A stretch of DNA of 64,000 nt from Anaerolinea sp. (GTDB lineage Bacteria; Chloroflexota; Limnocylindria; Limnocylindrales; CSP1-4), in assembly GCA_013822395.1 (NCBI GenBank), contig PNKK01000003.1:1-64000 (forward strand). Direction: 5' to 3'. Position 1 is the first letter of the stretch; every line of letters starts with the position of its first letter. The position numbers were made by a program, and so were the translations under genes. The notes beneath the pieces are model-generated. The model had not been told where the DNA came from. It did not search any database and saw only the letters and a list, made by a program, of their open reading frames with translations. Below, in pieces: positions 17,628 through 27,149 of the stretch.

Positions 17628-18635
17628 ATGGGAGACGTCCGAGAGCGCATCGCGAACCACGACCCGAAGGACTGCGACGCCTGCTGGGAGTTCAGGGACC
17701 GGCGGTGGCGGAACACCTGGACCAAGAAGGCCGGTGAGGCTCACTACCGCGACGGTCTGGTGCGCCACGTTCGGGTGTTCGCAGGTCGGGCGGTAGGTCG
17801 CCACCTCTCCTACCCCGAGGACGTGGCGGCGATGGACGAGTTCGTGGGCCGCGGCGAGAAGAGAGCGGCGGCGATCGCATCTCGACCTACCGAGGCGCCG
17901 GCCTGGGTGCCGGACGACATGAAACCGCTCTGGCGTTGGCTGGACTACGACGAGGAGATCATCCCGACGCACGTTCTGCTCGAAGACGGTCGCAGCTCGT
18001 TGGCGGTCCCGGAGCTGGAGATCCCCGAAGACCTCGAAGTCCGTCCCGGCCATGACGCCACCACGTGCCCCGTCTGCGTCTACTGGGCGCGCGCCTGCGT
18101 CTGTGTCCTCCCGAACATCGAGGACCTCGAACGGCAGTGGGTCAAGCGACGGCCAGACGACCACATCTGGAGCGGCATCGACGACGCGGACCCGACCCCG
18201 GCGGCCACCGAGGAGCAGCGCGCCTTCTGGCGCGAGTCGTTCGAGCACACGTCGCGCGTGATCGAGCACGTCTTCGCGGTTCGCCCAAAGGGCGAGGACG
18301 CGCTGACCTGGCACGGCCGAGTCCTGCGCGCTGCCGCTCCTGACGACGAAACGGCGATGGACAACTTGCGATGGAGCGAGTGGAATAAGGGTCGCCGGGA
18401 ACGAGGCGGCTCCTACAAGAAGGCTCGGAAGGACGAGCCGCCCCCTGCGCATCTGTACCGGGACGGCGTACCACCCATCGGCGGGGGCTACAGCTCCGGA
18501 GGCAACCGCCTGCTCGTGAAGTACCTGCGGACGCAAGGGCTCGATTGGGCCGAGGGGACGCGGTACGCCGAGAACCTGCCCGTCGAGCTGATCCGCCACG
18601 CACCGGCCTTCCTACGGAAGCCCGCTCGACACTGA
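17628..18635 (+). CDS. Hypothetical protein with CxxC pairs (orphan)
   Basis: 335 aa from MGDVRERIANHDPKDCDACWEF; TCPVCVYWARACVC. Confidence 0.6.
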   Translation: MGDVRERIANHDPKDCDACWEFRDRRWRNTWTKKAGEAHYRDGLVRHVRVFAGRAVGRHLSYPEDVAAMDEFVGRGEKRAAAIASRPTEAPAWVPDDMKPLWRWLDYDEEIIPTHVLLEDGRSSLAVPELEIPEDLEVRPGHDATTCPVCVYWARACVCVLPNIEDLERQWVKRRPDDHIWSGIDDADPTPAATEEQRAFWRESFEHTSRVIEHVFAVRPKGEDALTWHGRVLRAAAPDDETAMDNLRWSEWNKGRRERGGSYKKARKDEPPPAHLYRDGVPPIGGGYSSGGNRLLVKYLRTQGLDWAEGTRYAENLPVELIRHAPAFLRKPARH

Positions 18636-18686
18636 GGCGGGCCCGTCCGCTGGGGGATAGCGAACGAGCCCGTGAGGTCGAGCGTA

Positions 18687-18965
18687 TCAGGAGGCAGTCG
18701 GGTCGAGCGGCGCCTCGTCGGCCTTGAGCGCGACGACCTTTCCGCGGGGCGGGCGCTTGGCGTTGGTCGTGCGCGGCGATCGCGCTGCGGTGGTCGCCTT
18801 CGTGGCCTTCCTGGCCGTGGCCCGCTTGGCCTCCGCGTGCGCCTTGACATGAGCAGCACACCACGTCCATCCGGGCTTCCCGACGCGCTGGTCGCAGTCG
18901 TAGAGCTTCGCGGCGTTGCGGTGGCGGCAGATCCCCTCGGCCGGGCGGGTGGTCGTGGCCTTCAT
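18687..18965 (-). CDS. Small basic Cys/His protein
   Basis: MKATTTRPAEGICRHRNAAKLYDCDQRVGKPGWTWCAAHVKAH..., Lys/Arg-rich tail. Confidence 0.6.
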   Translation of the reverse strand: MKATTTRPAEGICRHRNAAKLYDCDQRVGKPGWTWCAAHVKAHAEAKRATARKATKATTAARSPRTTNAKRPPRGKVVALKADEAPLDPTAS

Positions 18966-19152
18966 CGCGTGTTCCCTTTCGTCTCGGTCGGCGCGTCCGT
19001 CGCGCCGGTCGAGTCGATAGGAACGAGCCGGTCCGGCAATGTCCAATGCTGCGGCGACTTCGTCGTAGGAGCCTCCGAGAGCCCGCCCAGCATGGCGCGC
19101 GACGTTCGACGCGACGATGCGGCGCGGGGCGCTCTCGGTGGCCCGGAGCGCG

Positions 19153-20454
19153 TCAGGCGGCGTCGTCCTCGTCGTCGCCGCGCATCGCCGGATCGCGCCA
19201 CTCGAAGGTCATTGCCGGGACCCACTTCGACGGGCCCCGGTACGCCTTCTCGCTCATGTCGACCTCGACGTGCGAGAACAGGCGGCGGAGGTAGGCGTTG
19301 ACCTTGGCGGGGTCGTCGTGCTCGATGTCGGGCGGCATGGTCAAGAGCTTGATCCAATGGACGGCGCTCAGCTTCGACTCTTCCTCGGCGATGCTCGTCA
19401 GGCGCACGTCGCGCTCGGCCTTGTCGTAGAGCCCGTCCTCGAAGTTCACGAGGACCCGCCGCCGCTTCTCCGCGAGGCGCCGGAGCTCGGCCTCGTCGGC
19501 GGCCGTGCCCTTCTGCATCCGTCGGATCGACACGAGCGCTCGCTCGGCCTCGGCCTTCACGACGGGCAGGAGCTTCGTCTCGTTCACCCAGCCGCGAGCG
19601 TGCGGGACCGTGCGGGCTCGCGAGCAGGCGTAGCGCACATCGCCGTGCCGCTTGTTGTACGAGCCCGTGAGGAACGTGCTCGCCTTCGAGCCGACCCGGA
19701 CGCCGCGGGCCTCGCAGGTGGAGCACCGGACGAGCCCGGAGAACCGGAACGATCGCTTCCCGGCGGGCGCGCCCCGACCGGAGGTCGGGAGCACTTCGTT
19801 CGGCGCCTCGCGCTGGATGATCGAGCGAACGACGGTTCCCGACCACGCGGCGCCACGGACGCGACACGGGACGCCCTGCTCATTGAGCGACCGCGCCGCG
19901 CCGTCGTAGGACCCACGCTCGCGGAAGGCGTCGAGCACGATCGTGACGTCCTCGCCCGGCCGCTGGCCGTAGGCAGGCTGGCCGGGACCGTCCCAACCGT
20001 CGTCGCGCGCCCGCTTCGCCGCGAAGGCGTCCTTGACTCGCTCGCTGGCGACGTCCGCCTCGAACTGCGCGAGCGACGCGAGGATGTTGCTCGTGAGCTT
20101 CCCGGTCGCGGTCGAGGTGTCGATGTGGTCCCGGTCCACGCGGACGCGGATCTTGCGCTTGTCGCAAAGCTCGAAGAAGTCGGCGAGCTGGGAGACGGAC
20201 CGGGCGAACCGCGACAGCGAGTAGGCGTAGACCCCGGTAGCGACGCCGTCCTCCACCGCGCGCAGCAACTCGTCCCACCCAGGGCGCCTCTCTCGCCCCT
20301 TGCGGCCCGAGATGTCGAGGTCGGACAGGATCACGACGTCCGCGTGCCCGTCGGCGGATGCGAGGCGCCTGATGGCCTCCTCCTGCATCTCGGGAGAGAG
20401 CATCCTTGCGGCGTCGTGGACGACGGACTTCCTGATGTAGCCGTAGGCGGTCAT
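19153..20454 (-). CDS. int: Serine recombinase / integrase
   Basis: TAYGYIRKS N-terminus, SDLDISGRKG-, YSLSRFARS, ASLAQFEADVASERVK; recombinase and zinc-ribbon-like (CSTC...C) segments; ATG at 20454 lies 50 bp from the core. Confidence 0.93.
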   Translation of the reverse strand: MTAYGYIRKSVVHDAARMLSPEMQEEAIRRLASADGHADVVILSDLDISGRKGRERRPGWDELLRAVEDGVATGVYAYSLSRFARSVSQLADFFELCDKRKIRVRVDRDHIDTSTATGKLTSNILASLAQFEADVASERVKDAFAAKRARDDGWDGPGQPAYGQRPGEDVTIVLDAFRERGSYDGAARSLNEQGVPCRVRGAAWSGTVVRSIIQREAPNEVLPTSGRGAPAGKRSFRFSGLVRCSTCEARGVRVGSKASTFLTGSYNKRHGDVRYACSRARTVPHARGWVNETKLLPVVKAEAERALVSIRRMQKGTAADEAELRRLAEKRRRVLVNFEDGLYDKAERDVRLTSIAEEESKLSAVHWIKLLTMPPDIEHDDPAKVNAYLRRLFSHVEVDMSEKAYRGPSKWVPAMTFEWRDPAMRGDDEDDAA

Positions 20455-20481
20455 CGGTCGGGCCTCGTGACGGATTAGCGA

Positions 20482-20510
20482 GTAATACCAAGTATACGTC
20501 AATCCTGGGA
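20482..20510. promoter_or_regulatory. attR junction (element-side arm GTAATACCAAGTATACGTCAAT + core CCTGGGA)
   Basis: Junction to ssb 3' half; arm is inverted-repeat related to attL element arm. Confidence 0.82.
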
Positions 20511-20799
20511 CCGGCTCGCGGAGATCTGTGGGCGGTACCTCGGCAAGGGCCAGCAGGTGGCGCTCGAGGGTCGGATCCAGACCCGTACCTGGGACGACGA
20601 CAAGGGTGCCCGGCACTGGAAGACGGAGATCGTGGCGAGCTCCGTCGAGATGCTCTCGGGCCGGCGCAAGAAGGACTACGCGGCCGAGTCGGCGGCGGAC
20701 GGCCTCGAGGCACAGGCGACGCGCTTCGAGGGCACGTCGGACGCCGACGCGGACGACGTTTCGGCCGACGACCCCATCCCCGAGGCGGCGGCCGCCTGA
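20511..20799 (+). pseudogene. ssb: Single-stranded DNA-binding protein, 3' fragment
   Basis: Frame reads RLAEICGRYLGKGQQVALEGRIQTRTWDDDKGARHWKTEIVASSVEMLSGRRK...DPIPEAAAA*. Confidence 0.92.
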
Positions 20800-20828
20800 C
20801 CCGAACCTTTCCTCCCCTCCCTCGCGGC

Positions 20829-20859
20829 CCGGCGGCGCCGCCCCCTTCGGCGCCGCCGG
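20829..20859 (+). terminator. GC hairpin downstream of ssb
   Basis: CCGGCGGCGCCG-CCCCCTT-CGGCGCCGCCGG perfect 12-bp stem, no T-run. Confidence 0.5.
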
Positions 20860-20922
20860 ACCGCGCCCGCTGGTGAGGTGCCGCCGTGTCCGGACATTGG
20901 TGCCATAGGCAATCTCCTCACG

Positions 20923-20951
20923 CTGGCACCCATGTCGAGTGATGCTATGAT
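20923..20951 (+). promoter_or_regulatory. Promoter candidate for vapBC
   Basis: CTGGCA - 17 nt - TATGAT; ATG at 20961. Confidence 0.5.
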
Positions 20952-20960
20952 GTAGCCATC

Positions 20961-21209
20961 ATGATGCAGCGCACCCAGATCGCCCTCGACTCGGCCGAGC
21001 ATCGACGCGCCAGGCGGCGCGCCGCCGAACTTGGAATTTCGCTCGCCGAGTACGTCCGGCGCCTCGTGCGACAGGACCTCGAGGGCCCGGTGATCAATGG
21101 TGACCCAGCGAGCCTCTTCGCACTCGGCGACTCGGGCGGGTCGGATGTCTCGACCGCCAAGGATGCGTACATCGCCGAGGCGGTCGCCAGCGCTCGCCGA
21201 TCACGATGA
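20961..21209 (+). CDS. vapB: VapB/CopG-like antitoxin
   Basis: RTQIALDSAEHRRARRRAAELGISLAEYVRRLV ribbon-helix-helix style; 4-bp overlap with PIN gene. Confidence 0.75.
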   Translation: MMQRTQIALDSAEHRRARRRAAELGISLAEYVRRLVRQDLEGPVINGDPASLFALGDSGGSDVSTAKDAYIAEAVASARRSR

Positions 21210-21619
21210 CCTTGTTCGTTGACTCGTCGGCCTTCTACGCCGCGGCCGATGTCGGCGACGCGAGCCATGGCCGCGCAACAAGGCTTCTCAGCTCGGGCGA
21301 GTCGTTGGTGACAAGCGACCACGTGCTCGTCGAGTCATGGCTGTTGATCCGCCACCGATTGGGACGAAGCGCCGCCGAGCGGTTCTGGGCGGCGATCCGC
21401 GGTGGGGCCGCCGCACTCGAGCCGGTCGGTTCGGCTGACCTGGAGTCGGCCTGGATCATCGGCCAGGCCTTCGCCGACCAGGATCTCTCCATCGTCGACC
21501 GGACGAGCTTCGCGGTGATGGAGCGACTCGGTGTCCTGCGAGCCGCGACGTTCGACGCCGACTTCGCCGTGTATCGCTTCGGATCCCGCCGGGAGCGCGC
21601 GTTCGAGATACCCGGCTGA
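21206..21619 (+). CDS. vapC: PIN-domain toxin (VapC-like)
   Basis: MTLFVDSSAFYAAAD; DQDLSIVDRTSFAVMERLG; FDADF. Confidence 0.85.
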   Translation: MTLFVDSSAFYAAADVGDASHGRATRLLSSGESLVTSDHVLVESWLLIRHRLGRSAAERFWAAIRGGAAALEPVGSADLESAWIIGQAFADQDLSIVDRTSFAVMERLGVLRAATFDADFAVYRFGSRRERAFEIPG

Positions 21620-21702
21620 TCGTCCCCGTCTGCGTGCGCTGCCGGGCCGGGTCGTGCCGGGTGCGCGCTGAGACCGGAACGAACCGCCTGCCGGCGATCG
21701 CC

Positions 21703-21770
21703 GCGCCGTCCCGATTGCATCGTCGCGCCGCCCCGGTTCCGTCGTCGCGCCGCCCCCGATTGCATCGCAT
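21703..21770. repeat. Three imperfect 22-24-bp tandem repeats (GCGCCGYCCCGATTGCATCGTC type)
   Basis: Direct reading: 21703-21724, 21725-21746, 21747-21770. Confidence 0.6.
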
Positions 21771-21985
21771 CCGAGGGCATTCCGTGCACGACCACGCATG
21801 ACAGGCGGTCCACAACGTTAGATCGCGCAGCGCGTCACGCTCGGTCGACGGCAGATGCGTCCTCTGCCGACTCGGAGGTGGGACGGACGACGGGAGGAGC
21901 GGTTCGCCGCGGCACGACTGGGCTGAGCCGGATCAGCTACCGGCCGCCGCTGGCTCAGCCGAGCTCAGCCGGGGAACTCGAAAGC

Positions 21986-23107
21986 TCAGGCGGGCAACTC
22001 GAAGAAGGAGCCCGCGAGGATCAGGTAAACGATCACAAGCAGGGCGCCCTCGAGCCAGTTCGACTCGCCGTCGAGAGCGATGAGCGCGCTGATCCCGATC
22101 GCCGCGCCCACGGCGACGACCTCGAGGGGGCTGAACACCAGGTCCATCGGCTGGCCGATGAGCGCGCCGGCGATCACCAGGACGGGTGCGACGAAGAGCG
22201 CGACCTGGAGGGACGAGCCGTAGGCGACGGCCATCGCGAACTCCATCCGGTTCTTCGCCGCCAGCTGGACCGCGACGAGGTGCTCGGCCAGGTTGCCGAT
22301 CGTGGGGATGATGACGACGCCGACGAAGAAGGCGGACAGGCCAACCGAGTCGACGAACGGCTCGATCGCGCCGACGAGGATCTCCGAGGTCACCGCGAGG
22401 AGAACCGCCGAACCGAGCAGGACGGCGACCGCCGTTCGCCCGCTCCAGCCTGGGCCCTCGTGGCCTGCGGCCGGCTCGTGGCCGCCGAGCGTCCGGTCCG
22501 GGTTCGTGAACTGCCAGACCAGCGCCAGCCCGTAGCCGACGATCAGGAGGACCGAGACGAGGACCGACTCCTCCTGGAGCGTATCGGTCGCCCGGCCACC
22601 GACGGTGATCGCGAAGATCGCCGGCACGAACAGCCCGATCGCGGCCACGACGAGGAGGGCCGCGTTGGAGCCCGCGACGCGGGCGTCGAACCGCTGGGTG
22701 CCATGGCGCAGGCCGCCGACGAGGACGCTGGCCCCGAGGACGAGCAGGAGATTGCCGATGATCGACCCGGTCAGCGACGCCTTCACGACGTCGAGAAGTC
22801 CGGCCTGGAGCGCGAAGAACGCGATGATCAGCTCGGCCACGTTGCCGAAGGTCGCGTTGAGGATTCCGCCGGCCTGCGGTCCGGCAACTGCCCCGAGCCG
22901 CTCCGTGGCGAGGCCCACGACCCAGGCCAGCCCGAGAATGGCGCCGGCCGCGACGAGGAAGACGAGGGTCTCGTCGGCACGGACGAGCCACTCGAGCGCG
23001 ATCGCCGCGCCGCTGGCGAGGACCGTCCCGGCGAGGATCCCCTGACCGAGCGGGCTCAGGGCGCCGAGGATCGGGAGGCGTGACGGAGCGCGGCGGTCGG
23101 TCTGCAT
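21986..23107 (-). CDS. cax: Calcium/proton exchanger (CaCA family)
   Basis: GGILNATFGNVAELIIAFFAL ... IIPTIGNLAEHLVAVQLAAKNRM. Confidence 0.92.
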   Translation of the reverse strand: MQTDRRAPSRLPILGALSPLGQGILAGTVLASGAAIALEWLVRADETLVFLVAAGAILGLAWVVGLATERLGAVAGPQAGGILNATFGNVAELIIAFFALQAGLLDVVKASLTGSIIGNLLLVLGASVLVGGLRHGTQRFDARVAGSNAALLVVAAIGLFVPAIFAITVGGRATDTLQEESVLVSVLLIVGYGLALVWQFTNPDRTLGGHEPAAGHEGPGWSGRTAVAVLLGSAVLLAVTSEILVGAIEPFVDSVGLSAFFVGVVIIPTIGNLAEHLVAVQLAAKNRMEFAMAVAYGSSLQVALFVAPVLVIAGALIGQPMDLVFSPLEVVAVGAAIGISALIALDGESNWLEGALLVIVYLILAGSFFELPA

Positions 23108-23116
23108 CCGCCGATC

Positions 23117-24004
23117 CTACCGACCCGCGTCGACCCGGTAGAGCCGCCGCCGGGGGATCCCGCTGGTCGCGGCGACCCGCCTGGCGGCCTCGGAGCGCCC
23201 CATCCCGCCGGTCACGAGGGCCTCGACCTCGGCGAGGGCCGCCGTCGCGGCGGCGTCCGGCCCCGTCTCGACGACGCGCCCGCCGCCGGCCGCCGCCCCA
23301 CGGCCGGGCCGGGCTGCGCCGGCGTGCCAGCCGACCACGATCACCACCTCACCCCGTTCCGGGATCGAGCCGTCGGCGCAGGCGGTCACCAGATCCGCAA
23401 GCGACCCCCGGACGACCTGCTCGTGGAGCTTCGTGAGCTCCCGGCAGACGGCGGCCGGCCGCTCCGGACCGCACGCCGCGGCAAGGTCCTCGAGCGTCCT
23501 CCGGGTCCGGCCCGGGGCCTCGAAGATCACCGACCCACGCTCGTCGGCCGCGACGCGCTCCAGCCGTTCGCGGCGCTCGCGGCCGGCTCGGGGCAGGAAC
23601 CCCTCGAACGCCCAGCGAGGTCCGGCGATGCCGGAGACCGCGATCGCCGCGAGGACCGCCGAGGCGCCAGGGATCGCCTCCACCCGACCGCCCTCGACCG
23701 CCCAGGCCGTCACGATCTCCATCCCCGGATCACTGACGGCGGGCGTCCCGGCGTCGGTCACGAGCGCGAGGTCCGAACCGCTGCGCAGGTGCGCCAGCAG
23801 CTCCGCCGCGCGGCCCGGGCCGCTCCGCGCGTGGTAGCTCGTCAGGCGCGTCCCGATATGGTACCGGGCGAGGAGCCGCCTGGTGATCCGCGTGTCCTCC
23901 GCCGCGATGAGCGGCACGGCACGCAGGACCTCGATCGCCCTGAACGTCACATCGCCGAGATTTCCGATCGGTGTCGCGACGAGGTAGAGGGTGCCGCCGG
24001 CCAT
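23117..24004 (-). CDS. rsmI: 16S rRNA (cytidine(1402)-2'-O)-methyltransferase
   Basis: GTLYLVATPIGNLGDVTFRAIEVLR; ALVTDAGTPAVSDPG. Confidence 0.93.
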   Translation of the reverse strand: MAGGTLYLVATPIGNLGDVTFRAIEVLRAVPLIAAEDTRITRRLLARYHIGTRLTSYHARSGPGRAAELLAHLRSGSDLALVTDAGTPAVSDPGMEIVTAWAVEGGRVEAIPGASAVLAAIAVSGIAGPRWAFEGFLPRAGRERRERLERVAADERGSVIFEAPGRTRRTLEDLAAACGPERPAAVCRELTKLHEQVVRGSLADLVTACADGSIPERGEVVIVVGWHAGAARPGRGAAAGGGRVVETGPDAAATAALAEVEALVTGGMGRSEAARRVAATSGIPRRRLYRVDAGR

Positions 24005-24012
24005 CGGCGGCG

Positions 24013-24936
24013 TCAGGAACGCGCCGAGCCCGGGCGACGCCGCGGGTAGAGGTAATCGATGCCGGCCGTCCGTGGCCCGAGCTTGGCGATCGGCGGAACC
24101 TGGCGCTTGAACTCGGCCGCCGCGACCATCCGGTCCACGCGGGCGACGAGCGCGGTGTCAAAGCCCATCGCCACGACCTCCTCGACGGAGCGCCGCTTGT
24201 CGATCCGCCAGAAGAGCAGGCGGTCCAGGTGCGGGTAGCTGAAGCCCGCCTCACCCTCGTCGGTCTGGCCCGGCCAGAGATCGGCGGACGGGGCCTTCCG
24301 GATGATCCGCTCCGGGACGCCGATCACGGCGGCAAGCTGGCGAACCTGGCTCTTGTAGAGGTCGCCGATCGGGTTGAACGCGCAGGCGCTGTCGCCGAAG
24401 AGTGTCGTGTAACCGATGAGCGACTCCGTCTTGTTGCCGGTCCCGACGACGAGCCCGCCCCACGTCACGGACCGGTCGTAGAGGACGGCCATCCGCATCC
24501 GGGCGGCGAAGTTGCCGCGCCGCAGCGCGCTCGCCGCGAGTCCCTCCGGCCCGGCGGCACCCGGGACATCGCCGGACCCGAAGAACCCGTCCACCATCGA
24601 GCTGATCTCCACGACCTCGCTCACGCAACCGAGGCTTGCCACGACGACCTCGGCGTCGGCGCGCGATGCGGGCGACGAGGTCCGGTACGGCATGAGCACG
24701 CAGCGCAGCCGCTCCGCGCCGATCGCCTCGGCGACCAGGTAGGCCACGAGCGCGCTGTCGATCCCGCCGGACAGGCCGAGCACGGCCCGCTCGAAGCCCG
24801 CCTGACGGAGCTGGCCGCGGATGAACGCGGCGATCACCCGGCGGGCGACGTCGGTGTCGATCGCAAGCTCGACCGGAAGCTCGAACAGGGGCGCGCCGTC
24901 TGCGCCCAGCGGGACGGCCGGCACCGGTCGGTTCAT
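24013..24936 (-). CDS. nadE: NAD(+) synthase
   Basis: AVLGLSGGIDSALVAYLV; VVGTGNKTESLIGYTTLFGD. Confidence 0.92.
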   Translation of the reverse strand: MNRPVPAVPLGADGAPLFELPVELAIDTDVARRVIAAFIRGQLRQAGFERAVLGLSGGIDSALVAYLVAEAIGAERLRCVLMPYRTSSPASRADAEVVVASLGCVSEVVEISSMVDGFFGSGDVPGAAGPEGLAASALRRGNFAARMRMAVLYDRSVTWGGLVVGTGNKTESLIGYTTLFGDSACAFNPIGDLYKSQVRQLAAVIGVPERIIRKAPSADLWPGQTDEGEAGFSYPHLDRLLFWRIDKRRSVEEVVAMGFDTALVARVDRMVAAAEFKRQVPPIAKLGPRTAGIDYLYPRRRPGSARS

Positions 24937-25874
24937 GTCGCACCCCTCCCGGGCTGGCCCGTGACGTCGAGGCCGCCCTCCGCCCCTTCCTCGACCATGG
25001 AATCGGGAGCGAGTCCGGCTCGCTCCGCGATGATGCGGCCCAGCTCGCGGTGCTGGAGCTCCAGGCGCTCGTCGCGCAGGAGCGGCAGGGCAATCCGCTC
25101 CCGTCGGACGTCGGCGAGGTTGACCTCGCAGATGAAGACGCCCTCGTCGTAGAGAGGTGCGGAGAAGACCGTGTCGCCGGCCGGCCCGATGACCTCCGAG
25201 CCGCCCCAGAACGAGATCGACTCGTCCACTCCGACGCGGTTCACGAAGACGACGAACGACGTCGTCAACTGGGCATACGCGCGCATCAGCGTCCGCCACG
25301 AGGTGGCGGTGCCGAGCCCCCCCTCGTTCGTCGCCGCGAGGTCGCGGCCCGGCGACGACGACACGTTGACGAGCACCTGCGCTCCGTCGAGGGCCAGCAT
25401 CTGCGCGACGGACAGGTGCCAGAAATCCTCGCAGATCGCGATCCCGAGTCCCACGCCCAGTCGGGACGGGATGGCACGAAGGACGTCCCCGGAGGCGAAG
25501 AACCGCCGCTCGTCGAACAGCCCGTACGTCGGCAGGTGGAGCTTTCGGTGGACCTGGCGGATCTCGCCGTCCTCGAGCAGCGCAGCCGCAATGAACAGCC
25601 GGTGATCCGCAGACTCCTCAACGAACGAGACGACCGCCGACAGGTCGCCGGTCGCCGCCACGAGTCGGGCGAGACGCGGGTCGTCCAGACGCATGGCGAC
25701 CTCGCCGGCGAGGTCCTGGAGCTGGTAGCCGGTCAGGCCGAGCTCGGGGAAGACAACGAGGTCGGCGCCGGTGTCGCGGGCCTCGCCGAGGACCTCGACG
25801 TGACGAGCCAGGTTCTCCTCGAGCGCTCCGAGGTGCGGTCCGAGCTGGGCGAGGATGATTCGGCGGGTCTCCAC
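24933..25874 (-). CDS. Carbon-nitrogen hydrolase (glutaminase-type) likely partner of NadE
   Basis: DLVVFPELGLTGYQLQDL; HRKLHLPTYGLFDERRFF; GIAICEDFW; ATGA overlap with nadE. Confidence 0.88.
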   Translation of the reverse strand: METRRIILAQLGPHLGALEENLARHVEVLGEARDTGADLVVFPELGLTGYQLQDLAGEVAMRLDDPRLARLVAATGDLSAVVSFVEESADHRLFIAAALLEDGEIRQVHRKLHLPTYGLFDERRFFASGDVLRAIPSRLGVGLGIAICEDFWHLSVAQMLALDGAQVLVNVSSSPGRDLAATNEGGLGTATSWRTLMRAYAQLTTSFVVFVNRVGVDESISFWGGSEVIGPAGDTVFSAPLYDEGVFICEVNLADVRRERIALPLLRDERLELQHRELGRIIAERAGLAPDSMVEEGAEGGLDVTGQPGRGAT

Positions 25875-25886
25875 GATGCCGGGAGT

Positions 25887-27145
<1,259 letters not shown>

Positions 27146-27149
<4 letters not shown>

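Larger units (their letters stand above)
8433..20510. mobile_element. Integrated satellite/phage-like element in ssb, ~12.07 kb, bounded by 7-bp core CCTGGGA (8433-8439 and 20504-20510)
   Basis: ssb reconstitutes in frame when one core copy plus the intervening DNA is removed; serine recombinase at the right end; phage-type gene content. Confidence 0.93.

Noticed and set aside
17330-17737. 135-aa plus ORF (and 17197-17433 minus ORF) in the element gap
   Set aside because: Both overlap neighbours or each other, with no homology signature I can recognise; hairpin-rich DNA is a simpler explanation.
20961-21619. vapBC as part of the integrated element
   Set aside because: It lies outside the right core (20504-20510) and beyond the ssb 3' half, so it is not within the att-bounded island.
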